Source: Xanthobacteraceae bacterium
GTDB taxonomy: Bacteria > Pseudomonadota > Alphaproteobacteria > Rhizobiales > Xanthobacteraceae
Length of the DNA stretch: 5,422 nucleotides
Assembly (NCBI GenBank): GCA_019746355.1
Contig: JAIESC010000070.1
Coordinates: forward strand, 1-5,422
Direction: 5' to 3'
The notes beneath the pieces are model-generated. The model ran no database searches. It was not told where the DNA came from and was given only the letters and a program-made list of their open reading frames with translations. The translations under genes and the position numbers were made by a program. Below are positions 1 to 5,394 of this stretch, piece after piece; position 1 is the first letter of the stretch; the number at the start of each line of letters is the position of its first letter.

Positions 1-14
1 AAAACGAGCGTCAT
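1..14 (-). CDS. Start of next gene, probably ptsN (partial)
   Basis: An ATG on the minus strand at 14-12 opens a frame reading M-T-L-V before the window ends. It lies 40 bases downstream of the hpf stop codon, on the same strand. In many proteobacteria the gene immediately after rpoN and hpf is ptsN, the EIIA-type phosphocarrier of the nitrogen PTS, so that identity is inferred from gene order alone. Four codons cannot confirm it. The ribosome site is not clean: a GGAGG lies too far upstream to serve this ATG, and only a GGG sits close to it. The true start could therefore lie outside the window. Confidence 0.35.
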
Positions 15-54
15 GGAACCCGCAATTCCTGCTCCAGGTCCTCCAAATCGCGCG

Positions 55-654
55 TTAACCTGGATTCCGAGCCGTGGCGGGCATCGCAGGCGGGTCGATC
101 CACCCGATATTGCCGTCAGAACGGCGATAAACCAGGTTGACCCGGCCGTGGCTGGCGTGACGGAAGACCATCACCGGAGCCCCTGTCATGTCGAGTTGCA
201 TGACCGCCTCGCTGACCGAAAGCCGCTTCAGCGACGTGGTCGCCTCGGCGATGATCACGGGGTTGAACGCCGTGACCTCTTCGCCGTCCTCCTGCCCCGG
301 TGCCGCGATCACATAGTCCCGCGCGGTCGCGTCAGCCGCATGGTTGTTGTTGCGACCATTGGCGTGATCCTTGAGCCGGCCGTGATAGCGGCGCAGCCGC
401 TTCTCCAGTTTCTCCGCCGCCTGATCGGCGCTGAGATAGGCGTCCGCGGCCATCGAATCGGCGCGCAGCACGATGCCGGAGTCGAGGTGAACGACGCATT
501 CGGTGTTGAAGCCGAACGCTTCCTTGCCGACGGTCACGTGGCCGGAAAACCCGCCGTCGAAATACTTCCCGAGCGCCTCCAGAACGCGCGCGCTGATGCG
601 CTCGCGCAGAGCCTCTCCAACCTCGATATTTTTTCCCGATACGCGAAAGGGCAT
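55..654 (-). CDS. hpf: Long-form ribosome hibernation promoting factor
   Basis: This 199-residue protein matches the long HPF (S30AE/RaiA) architecture. The N-terminal domain, about residues 1-97, starts MPFRVSGKNIEVGEALRERI and ends in a basic helix (EKLEKRLRRYHGRLK, 81-95). This domain sits in the mRNA/tRNA channel of the 30S subunit. A variable linker rich in Asn, Ala and acidic residues spans about 98-130. The C-terminal dimerisation domain, about 133-188, carries conserved features (KRLSVSEAVMQLDMTG, then VYRRSDGNIGWIDP). In long HPFs this domain pairs two 70S ribosomes into inactive 100S dimers in stationary phase or starvation. Length is normal for the long form. The ATG start is well supported by a GGAGG seven bases upstream. 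The gene follows rpoN on the same strand after 172 bases and may have its own promoter. The product acts in the cytoplasm. Confidence 0.95.
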   Translation of the reverse strand: MPFRVSGKNIEVGEALRERISARVLEALGKYFDGGFSGHVTVGKEAFGFNTECVVHLDSGIVLRADSMAADAYLSADQAAEKLEKRLRRYHGRLKDHANGRNNNHAADATARDYVIAAPGQEDGEEVTAFNPVIIAEATTSLKRLSVSEAVMQLDMTGAPVMVFRHASHGRVNLVYRRSDGNIGWIDPPAMPATARNPG

Positions 655-661
655 TTGGTCG

Positions 662-666
662 CCTCC
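662..666 (-). promoter_or_regulatory. Ribosome binding site of hpf
   Basis: The minus strand reads GGAGG here, seven bases before the hpf ATG. It is one of the clearest Shine-Dalgarno sequences in the window and fixes the hpf start. Confidence 0.8.
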
Positions 667-722
667 GGTTTTTCTTGCCGCCGGCTTGTTGCGCCCGGGC
701 GGAACAGTTTCCTTACATTGAG

Positions 723-751
723 GACGTAGGAACCGCGGTGGGGCCTGTCAA
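723..751 (-). promoter_or_regulatory. Candidate promoter of hpf
   Basis: The minus strand has a perfect TTGACA at 751-746. Seventeen bases later it reads TACGTC (728-723), which is a poor match to the -10 consensus; CTACGT with a 16-base spacer is an alternative. The position, about 70 bases before the hpf ATG and inside the rpoN-hpf gap, suits a housekeeping-sigma promoter that would let hpf be expressed apart from rpoN. I found no -24/-12 sigma-54 element in this gap. The weak -10 keeps confidence low. Confidence 0.4.
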
Positions 752-793
752 TGCAGCGGATCGCCTGGGGGGTTCGAGCCTAAAATCCGCCCC

Positions 794-811
794 TTTCCGT
801 GCGAGCGGAAA
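794..811 (-). terminator. Weak stem-loop after rpoN
   Basis: Sixteen bases past the rpoN stop codon the minus strand can form a hairpin with 6-bp arms (TTTCCG and CGGAAA) around a 6-base loop. A TTTT tract follows, but only after seven further bases (GGGGCGG). It is therefore at best an inefficient terminator or attenuator between rpoN and hpf. Confidence 0.3.
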
Positions 812-826
812 CAATCAAAAATTGCT

Positions 827-2374
827 TCAGGCGAGCTCCGCGAGCTTGTCGCGCCGGCGCTGCACCGAGGAGGGAATTCGCATCGCCTCGCGGTATTTCG
901 CCACGGTGCGGCGGGCGATGTCGATGCCGGCTGCGCGCAGCTTGTCGACGATGGTGTCGTCCGACAGCACGTCGTTGACGCTTTCGCCGTCGATCAGCTG
1001 CTTGATGCGGTGCCGCACCGCTTCGGCCGAGTGCGCCTCGCCGCCATTTGCTGCGGCGATCGCCGAAGTGAAGAAGTATTTCAATTCGAAGATGCCGCGG
1101 CTGGTCGCAACGTATTTGTTCGCCGTGACGCGGGAGACCGTCGACTCGTGCATGCTGATCGCATCGGCGATGGTCTTGAGATTGAGCGGCCGCAAATGCT
1201 GCACGCCGTGGGCGAAGAACGCGTCCTGCTGCTTCACGATCTCCATCGCAACCTTGAGAATGGTCTTGGCGCGCTGATCGAGCGCGCGCATCAGCCAAGT
1301 CGCCGACTGCAGGTTTTCGGCGAGATAGGCCTTGGCGCCTTCGTTGTTGGCATTCCTGGTCAGCTCCGCGTGGTACCGCTGATTGACCAGCACCTTCGGC
1401 AGCGTGTCGGAATTGAGCTCGACGATGTAGCTGCCGTCCGGGCCCTGCCGCACATAGACGTCGGGGACGACCGGCTGCACCGTGGTGGAGCCGAAGGCGA
1501 GGCCGGGTTTCGGATTGAGCCGCCGGATCTCCGCGATCATCTCGGTGAGGTCGTCGTCACCCACGCCGCAGATGCGGCGCAGCGACGCCAGATCGCGCTT
1601 GGCGAGAAGGTCGAGACGTCCGACCAGCGCCTGCATCGCCGGATCGAAGCGATCCTGCTCGCGAAGCTGGATCGACAGGCACTCGGTGAGATTGCGTGCG
1701 CACACGCCGGACGGATCGAAGGTCTGCACGATCGACAGCACCGCCTCGACTTCCGCGATCGGCGCGCCGAGCTTCTCGGCGACCGTCGCAAGGTCGCCTG
1801 CGAGATAGCCGGCCTCGTCGACCATATCGATCAGGAACTGGCCGATCATCCGCTGCACCGGGCTCATCACCGCAAGCGCAAGCTGCTCGGCGAGATGGTC
1901 GGCCAAGGTCCGCTCGGCCGACACGAAGGATTCGAGATTGTAGTCGCCGTCGTCGCGGCCGCCGGTGCCGACATTGGCCCAGTCGGATGGACCGATCGGC
2001 TGGTCGGCGCTTGGGCGTTGCGCGGTTTGGCTGCTGTCGTCAGGGAACTCGTTTTCGAGATCGGTGCCGAGCCGTTCTTCGATCGCGCTGCGGCTCGTCT
2101 CCAGGCTGTCGTCGATCCGGTCGGCTTGAGCCTCCGCCGCTGACCCGGACCCGCCGCCGTCGAAATCCGCTTCGGCCGCTTCTGGTGCGCCCTCAACGCT
2201 GCCCGGCTCGCCCTCGGCGGCGCGCTCGAGCAAGGGGTTCTTTTCGAGCTCCCCTTCGACATAGGCGGCCAGATCCAGGTTCGAGAGCTGCAGCAGCTTG
2301 ATGGCTTGCATCAGCTGCGGCGTCATCACGAGCGCCTGGCTCTGGCGCATTTGCAGGCGTTGCGACAGGGCCAT
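827..2374 (-). CDS. rpoN: RNA polymerase sigma-54 factor RpoN
   Basis: Sigma-54 directs RNA polymerase to -24/-12 promoters and needs AAA+ activators such as NtrC or NifA to open DNA. With the ATG at 2374 the protein has 515 residues. Region I is the Gln/Leu-rich activator-responsive segment (MALSQRLQMRQSQALVMTPQ and on to about residue 52). Region II, about 53-150, is acidic and low complexity. The core-binding region follows, with FDPSGVCARNLTECL at 219-233. A helix-turn-helix lies at about 397-424 (LKTIADAISMHESTVSRVT), then GIFELKYFFTSA at 427-438. The RpoN box ARRTVAKYRE, which reads the -24 element, is at 487-496. All diagnostic parts are present. The open frame extends to a TTG at 2386 (four extra residues, LVGI), but family members begin at MAL and a GGA lies five bases before the ATG, so I chose the ATG. 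Confidence 0.97.
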   Translation of the reverse strand: MALSQRLQMRQSQALVMTPQLMQAIKLLQLSNLDLAAYVEGELEKNPLLERAAEGEPGSVEGAPEAAEADFDGGGSGSAAEAQADRIDDSLETSRSAIEERLGTDLENEFPDDSSQTAQRPSADQPIGPSDWANVGTGGRDDGDYNLESFVSAERTLADHLAEQLALAVMSPVQRMIGQFLIDMVDEAGYLAGDLATVAEKLGAPIAEVEAVLSIVQTFDPSGVCARNLTECLSIQLREQDRFDPAMQALVGRLDLLAKRDLASLRRICGVGDDDLTEMIAEIRRLNPKPGLAFGSTTVQPVVPDVYVRQGPDGSYIVELNSDTLPKVLVNQRYHAELTRNANNEGAKAYLAENLQSATWLMRALDQRAKTILKVAMEIVKQQDAFFAHGVQHLRPLNLKTIADAISMHESTVSRVTANKYVATSRGIFELKYFFTSAIAAANGGEAHSAEAVRHRIKQLIDGESVNDVLSDDTIVDKLRAAGIDIARRTVAKYREAMRIPSSVQRRRDKLAELA

Positions 2375-2424
2375 GATTCCGACCAATTATGGTCCGGTTC
2401 TTGCTTATAGACTTCTAACGCGGT

Positions 2425-2454
2425 TGTATACCGCAGCGCGGTATAAGCTCGCAA
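2425..2454 (-). promoter_or_regulatory. Candidate rpoN promoter
   Basis: On the minus strand TTGCGA (2454-2449) is followed after 18 bases by TATACA (2430-2425). Each hexamer matches four of six consensus bases. Transcription would start near 2417, leaving a leader of about 40 bases before the rpoN ATG. The spacer holds a perfect dyad, annotated separately. An alternative -35, TTGTGG (2466-2461), is spaced only 14-15 bases from TATACC and fits less well. Confidence 0.4.
2427..2445. promoter_or_regulatory. Dyad in the rpoN promoter region, possible operator
   Basis: This is a perfect inverted repeat, TATACCGC-AGC-GCGGTATA, with 8-bp arms and a 3-base centre. It is located about 53 bases upstream of the rpoN ATG. 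It fills most of the spacer between the candidate -35 and -10 and overlaps four bases of the -10. That geometry suits a regulator binding site, and no T-tract follows it, so a terminator is unlikely. The binding protein is unknown. Confidence 0.4.
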
Positions 2455-2496
2455 CGCCTTCCACAACCTACAGAATTTCTAGATTCTCGCGTTGCG
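2450..2496. repeat. Inverted repeat upstream of rpoN
   Basis: Perfect 8-bp arms GCGTTGCG (2489-2496) and CGCAACGC (2450-2457) flank a 31-base spacer. Inside the spacer is a second, AT-rich hairpin with 5-bp arms AGAAT/ATTCT (2472-2476 and 2483-2487). The downstream arm overlaps the candidate -35 of rpoN. It may be a secondary structure in read-through RNA from lptB or simply chance. Confidence 0.3.
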
Positions 2497-2566
2497 CATG
2501 TCCTTATCGGAAAACCGGTGCCCACCCCGGATCAAGTCCGGAGTGGGCCTTTTCCGGGACACGCGC
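2494..2566. repeat. Composite nested palindrome, possible lptB terminator
   Basis: Three nested stems lie directly after the lptB stop codon. The outer arms, 2494-2503 and 2557-2566, pair over 10 bp with one G-U wobble. The middle arms CGGAAAA (2508-2514) and TTTTCCG (2550-2556) pair perfectly, with four bases (TTAT on the plus strand) bulged on one side. The inner arms, 2520-2531 and 2537-2548, pair over 12 positions around a 5-base loop. The single inner mismatch (C-A on the plus strand) becomes a G-U wobble in minus-strand RNA, so folding favours the lpt/rpoN direction. On that strand the inner stem is followed by ACCGG and then TTTT, which could give some termination. From memory, the outer/middle and the inner sequences each resemble palindromes scattered through Rhizobiales genomes. 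Confidence 0.65.
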
Positions 2567-3753
2567 TAGAGCCGGAACTCCTCGCCCAGGTAAAGGCGGC
2601 GGACCTCCGGGTTATTGACGATATCGTCGGTGCGGCCCTCCATCAGGACCTCGCCCGAGTAGATGATGTAGGCCCGGTCGGTGAGGCCGAGCGTCTCGCG
2701 CACGTTGTGGTCGGTGATCAGCACGCCGATCCCGCGGTTGGTCAGGTGCCGGACCAGGGCCTGAATGTCGCCGACCGCGATCGGGTCGATGCCGGCGAAC
2801 GGCTCGTCGAGCAGCATGTAGTTCGGCCGTGACGCCAGCGCGCGGGCGATCTCGCAGCGTCGCCGCTCGCCGCCCGACAGCGCGATCGACGGCGTCTTGC
2901 GAAGCTTGGTGATGTTGAACTCTTCGAGCAGCGCGTCGAGATCGCGCTGGCGCCGCTTCTTGTCCGGCTCGACCACCTCGAGCACCGCGCGGATGTTCTC
3001 CTCGACATTGAGGCCGCGGAAGATCGACGCCTCCTGCGGCAGATAGCCGATGCCGAGCCGCGCGCGCTGATACATCGGCAGCGCGGTGACGTCGTGGCCG
3101 TCGAGCTCGACGCGGCCGCGGTCGGCCGCAATGAGCCCGGTGATCATGTAGAAGATCGTGGTCTTGCCCGCGCCGTTCGGCCCCAGCAGTCCGACCGCTT
3201 CGCCGCGCCGGACATAGAGGCTCGCGCCCTTCACCACCTTGCGATTGCCGAAGGTCTTCTCCACCGCATGCGCCGCCAGATAGCCCTGCGGCGCAGTCCG
3301 GTGCTGCTGCGGCTGCGCCGGCTGGCGCGTCGCGGCGCCGTTGTATTGCGGCCGCAGCGGCGCGCGCGCCTCGGCGTACTGCGCGTAAGCTTGCGGCTGA
3401 GCCTGCGGTTGCCGGTAGGTTTCCTGATCAGCGTAATACTGCGGCTCGGCATATTGCGCCGCCGGCTGCGCGTAACCGTGAGCTTGGGCATGAGCTTGGG
3501 CCTGAGCGTGCGCCTGAGCCTGATATCGGGCTGCCGCTTCGGCCGCGATGTCGTCGTCCTCGCCGGCGTATTTCTGCACGCGCGCCTGCATGCGCTGCTC
3601 GGCGCGCGGCATCCAGTCGCCGCCGTTGCCGGCACCGATCGGCCCGCCCATCGTCGTCAGATTGATGCGGGATCGCCCGTCGGCCGCTGCCGGATGCCTC
3701 ACGCGCGCAGGGGCGCGGCGACGCCGAAGTAGCGTGAGCAGGTCGTCAAGCAC
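2566..3753 (-). CDS. lptB: LPS export ABC transporter ATPase LptB, N-terminally extended
   Basis: LptB is the cytoplasmic ATPase that, with LptF/LptG, extracts lipopolysaccharide from the inner membrane and pushes it along the LptC-LptA bridge. The ABC core begins near residue 155 (QGYLAAHAVEKTFGNRKVVKG). It has a Walker A GPNGAGKTT (191-199), Q-loop Gln240, signature LSGGERRR (292-299), Walker B YMLLDEP (312-318, catalytic Glu317) and H-loop His349 (ITDHNVRETLGL). The C-terminus VRRLYLGEEFRL is typical of LptB. All catalytic elements are intact. Total length is 395 residues against about 240 for a standard LptB. The extra ~155 residues are low complexity, rich in Gln, Ala, Tyr and Pro. The start is the first usable codon after an in-frame TGA, a GTG at 3753, and its MLDDLLTLLRRRR beginning looks like other Bradyrhizobium-type LptB N-termini. 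Its ribosome site is weak, so internal ATGs at residues 35 or 48 are possible. Confidence 0.95.
   Translation of the reverse strand: MLDDLLTLLRRRRAPARVRHPAAADGRSRINLTTMGGPIGAGNGGDWMPRAEQRMQARVQKYAGEDDDIAAEAAARYQAQAHAQAQAHAQAHGYAQPAAQYAEPQYYADQETYRQPQAQPQAYAQYAEARAPLRPQYNGAATRQPAQPQQHRTAPQGYLAAHAVEKTFGNRKVVKGASLYVRRGEAVGLLGPNGAGKTTIFYMITGLIAADRGRVELDGHDVTALPMYQRARLGIGYLPQEASIFRGLNVEENIRAVLEVVEPDKKRRQRDLDALLEEFNITKLRKTPSIALSGGERRRCEIARALASRPNYMLLDEPFAGIDPIAVGDIQALVRHLTNRGIGVLITDHNVRETLGLTDRAYIIYSGEVLMEGRTDDIVNNPEVRRLYLGEEFRL
3475..3525 (-). repeat. Gln-Ala/His-Ala repeat tract within lptB
   Basis: Residues 77-93 of LptB read YQAQAHAQAQAHAQAHG, encoded by a degenerate hexanucleotide repeat with alternating CAG/CAT/CAC and GCN codons. 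It lies inside the long non-conserved N-terminal extension. A wider Gln/Ala/Tyr/Pro-rich stretch continues to about residue 150. Such tracts commonly vary in length between strains by slippage. Confidence 0.7.
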
Positions 3754-3803
3754 GTCCGCTGTCCAGCTCCACGGCTTGGTCCCGATTCGAGAGCCAATTC
3801 ATG

Positions 3804-3832
3804 CCAATAGTCGCTTGCCCCCGACCTTTCAA
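3804..3832 (-). promoter_or_regulatory. Candidate internal promoter for lptB
   Basis: In the 115-base gap between lptA and lptB the minus strand reads TTGAAA (3832-3827, five of six consensus bases), a 17-base spacer, then TATTGG (3809-3804, three of six). It lies about 50 bases before the lptB GTG. The unusually long gap, compared with the overlapping lptC-lptA pair, makes an internal promoter plausible. No terminator hairpin is visible after lptA, so read-through from lptCA is also expected. Confidence 0.3.
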
Positions 3833-3868
3833 CCAACGGCCCTGTTTTATCGCGGAATCGGCGGAATT

Positions 3869-4564
3869 TCAGCGCGAGGAGCCGCCCTTCGACCCCAGCC
3901 CGCCCAAGCCGCCCAGGCCACCCAACCCGCCGCCCGGGCCCGGCTTGCCGTCGCCCGAACCGCCGGGCTGGACCATCAGCTTGACCGGCCCCGAGCCGTC
4001 CACCCGCGACACGCCGCTGGTCAGATCGACCACCAGGCGGTCGCCGCGCATCACGTTCTGGCCCTGGGTGACGACGACATTGCCCTTGAGCGTCACGGTG
4101 TTCGACTTCACGTCGAACAACGCGCTGTCGCCGGTCGCCGTCTGATCCTTCTGGATGACGGTGACGCCGCCGGTCGCCTCGAGCCGGCTGATCTGCTGCG
4201 AGCCGCCAGGACCGGGCGTCGCAGCCTTCACGGTCTGTGTGGCGCCCTGCTGGCCCCCTTGCTGATCGTAGAACACCACCATCGACTTGCAGCGCATGGT
4301 GGTGTCGCCCTGCACCACCTTCACATTGCCCGAGAAGATCGCCTTCTTTTCCTTGTCCCGCACCTCGAGCGACGCCGCTTCGATATGCAGCGGCTGATTG
4401 CGGTTCTGCGTAAAGCCTTGCAGCGCGTTGTTGGGCGCATTGCCCTTGGCCGCGCTCGGCTGCGCCACGGCCTGCGACGCGACGAGCAACAGCGAGGTTG
4501 CCGTCGCCACGGCCAGCGCGCGGCGACGATCCATCAGCATGCAAAGCGCGGACAGCTTGATCAT
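3869..4564 (-). CDS. lptA: LPS transport periplasmic protein LptA (OstA family)
   Basis: LptA is the soluble periplasmic beta-jellyroll protein that bridges LptC to LptD and carries lipopolysaccharide across the periplasm. The 231-residue product has a signal peptide: Arg13-15, a hydrophobic stretch 16-30 and a likely signal peptidase I site after AVA at residue 34. The OstA-like domain spans about 56-197, with the usual alternating strands (LHIEAASLEVRDKEKKAIFSGNVKVVQGD; later VTLKGNVVVTQGQNVMRGDRLVVDLTSG). A Gln/Gly-rich loop at about 101-123 interrupts it. A Gly-rich tail covers 201-231. The ATG overlaps the lptC stop as ATGA (4564-4561), and a GGAG sits five bases upstream inside lptC, so translation is probably coupled. 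Later in-frame ATGs (residues 9, 11 and 90) include two that would also keep the signal peptide, but the ribosome site supports the first. Confidence 0.93.
   Translation of the reverse strand: MIKLSALCMLMDRRRALAVATATSLLLVASQAVAQPSAAKGNAPNNALQGFTQNRNQPLHIEAASLEVRDKEKKAIFSGNVKVVQGDTTMRCKSMVVFYDQQGGQQGATQTVKAATPGPGGSQQISRLEATGGVTVIQKDQTATGDSALFDVKSNTVTLKGNVVVTQGQNVMRGDRLVVDLTSGVSRVDGSGPVKLMVQPGGSGDGKPGPGGGLGGLGGLGGLGSKGGSSR
3896..3931 (-). repeat. Gly-Gly-Leu repeats in the LptA tail
   Basis: Residues 212-223 of LptA are four successive Gly-Gly-Leu units, encoded by a degenerate 9-base repeat. They form part of the 31-residue Gly-rich C-terminal tail (3872-3964), which lies outside the OstA domain. 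The tail is likely disordered. Confidence 0.75.
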
Positions 4565-5226
4565 TTCTTCTCCGCCTGCGCGCCGTCATCCTGGGCGGCC
4601 AAGTCTTGGGCGGCCAAATCTTGGGCGGCCACGTCCATGACCACGTTGCCGATGAAGCGCACGATCTCGCCGGATTTGACGACCTCGAGGCGGTCCGCGC
4701 GCAAGGTCGCTTGCTGCGTGATCACCTCCACCGGCTTGTTGGAAACGACCTCGCCATTGGCGGTGTCGACCACCGCCTCTTTCAGCTTCATCTCATAGCC
4801 GCCCGACGACCTGAGCGAGATATCGTTGTTCAGCGTCAGAATGCCACGCTTGCGATCGAACAAGCCATCCTTGGCGTCGAGAAACATCGTGCTGCTCTTG
4901 TCCTCGGCCTCGACCTTGGCGCGCACATCATGCAGTTCGATGAGGTCGGGCTTGGTGATGTCCGTTGCCGCGGCCGTCGCGGTCAACTCGTACCAGCGCC
5001 GGTCGCGCGTATAGCCGGAGAGCTTGGGCGCTTCCATGGTGATCTTCGTGCCGGAGACGACGAGGCGGCCGGCATCTTTCGGCAGGCGGACAAGAACCTT
5101 CAGCGGATCGAGCCACGAGACGAACCAGGTGGTGCCGAGCGTGAGCACGATCACCACCGGCAGCGCGATGCGCAGGAACCGCACCCGCCGGCTGTGCCGC
5201 GCGGCGCGCGCAAACGCGCGCGCCAT
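4561..5226 (-). CDS. lptC: LPS export inner-membrane protein LptC
   Basis: LptC is the bitopic protein that receives lipopolysaccharide from the LptB2FG transporter and passes it to LptA. From the ATG at 5226 the product has 221 residues. It has a short basic cytoplasmic head (ARAARHSRRVRFLR), one membrane segment at about 18-39 (LRIALPVVIVLTLGTTWFVSWL) and a periplasmic LptC/YrbK-type domain at about 45-196. The domain includes PKLSGYTRDRRWYELTATAA and GEVVSNKPVEVITQQATLRADRLEV. The stop overlaps the lptA start by four bases. The C-terminus has a repetitive tail, annotated separately. The start is uncertain. No good ribosome site precedes this ATG, and the frame stays open for 28 more codons upstream, to a TGA at 5313-5311, with no ATG, GTG or TTG. 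A strong GGGGGAG lies six bases before an in-frame CTG at 5292, which would give 243 residues. Confidence 0.93.
   Translation of the reverse strand: MARAFARAARHSRRVRFLRIALPVVIVLTLGTTWFVSWLDPLKVLVRLPKDAGRLVVSGTKITMEAPKLSGYTRDRRWYELTATAAATDITKPDLIELHDVRAKVEAEDKSSTMFLDAKDGLFDRKRGILTLNNDISLRSSGGYEMKLKEAVVDTANGEVVSNKPVEVITQQATLRADRLEVVKSGEIVRFIGNVVMDVAAQDLAAQDLAAQDDGAQAEKK
4589..4633 (-). repeat. Three 15-base tandem repeats at the 3' end of lptC
   Basis: Three adjacent 15-base units (4589-4603, 4604-4618, 4619-4633) differ from each other at only one to three bases. They encode VAAQD-LAAQD-LAAQD, residues 199-213 of LptC, in a charged tail beyond the conserved domain. Because the unit is a multiple of three, gain or loss of copies would keep the frame into the overlapping lptA start region. 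Confidence 0.9.
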
Positions 5227-5289
5227 GTCGCGCCCGCTGTCGACGACATAGCGGTGGCTTCCCGTTCCTTCGACTGCGGACGTGGTGGA

Positions 5290-5305
5290 CAGGCGGAACT
5301 CCCCC
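5290..5305 (-). promoter_or_regulatory. Strong Shine-Dalgarno facing an in-frame CTG, possible true lptC start
   Basis: The minus strand reads GGGGGAG (5305-5299), then six bases, then CTG (5292-5290) in frame with lptC. The intervening 22 codons read LSTTSAVEGTGSHRYVVDSGRD and run without a stop into the annotated MARAFARAARHSRR. The spacing is ideal for initiation, whereas the ATG at 5226 has no comparable site. CTG starts are rare in bacteria, so this is a hypothesis. Confidence 0.4.
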
Positions 5306-5343
5306 GCGATTCAACGCGCCCCGGCGGCGTTCATCTTACGTTT

Positions 5344-5364
5344 CAGCGGCTTAAAAATCCGCTG
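5344..5364. other. Small stem-loop upstream of lptC
   Basis: Arms CAGCGG (5344-5349) and CCGCTG (5359-5364) form a 6-bp stem around a 9-base AT-rich loop. No T-tract follows on either strand, so it does not look like a standard terminator. I see no convincing -35/-10 pair elsewhere in the 5227-5394 gap. Confidence 0.3.
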
Positions 5365-5381
5365 CGAATATGTCGCGCTCG

Positions 5382-5394
5382 CGGCCAAAGGCCG
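5382..5394 (-). terminator. Short hairpin after the exonuclease gene
   Basis: Immediately after the stop codon of the upstream gene the minus strand reads CGGCC-TTT-GGCCG, a perfect 5-bp GC-only stem with a 3-base loop. No T-tract follows, so termination is doubtful. It could instead protect the 3' end of the message. Confidence 0.3.

Noticed and set aside
1010..2143. A 377-codon plus-strand open frame antisense to rpoN
   Set aside because: The opposite strand encodes an unmistakable RpoN along the full length. Long antisense frames are expected in GC-rich DNA with strong third-position bias, and the translation is Arg-rich with no recognisable domain.
2375..2386. TTG start for rpoN at 2386, giving four extra residues
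   Set aside because: The ATG at 2374 matches the usual RpoN N-terminus (MALSQRL) and has a GGA five bases upstream. The TTG adds residues not expected in the family.
2451..2466. GG...GC elements upstream of rpoN as sigma-54 autoregulation
   Set aside because: In GTGGAAGGCGTTGC the GG and GC are eight bases apart, not ten, so it does not fit a -24/-12 promoter.
3475..3525. Repeat tract in lptB considered as a CRISPR-like or mobile repeat
   Set aside because: The units are short, degenerate, contiguous and in the coding frame, with no spacers. It is simply low-complexity coding sequence.
3796..3811. A TTGGCATGAATTGGCT sequence resembling a sigma-54 -24/-12 promoter before lptB
   Set aside because: The distance between the GG and GC dinucleotides is nine bases instead of the strict ten, and the -12 half is not TTGC. 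Sigma-54 promoters tolerate spacing changes poorly.
3548..4798. A 416-codon plus-strand open frame antisense to lptB, lptA and lptC
   Set aside because: It spans three recognisable genes and the lptA-lptB gap on the other strand. Its protein is His/Arg/Ala-rich and mirrors the repeats of LptC in another frame, so it is a shadow.
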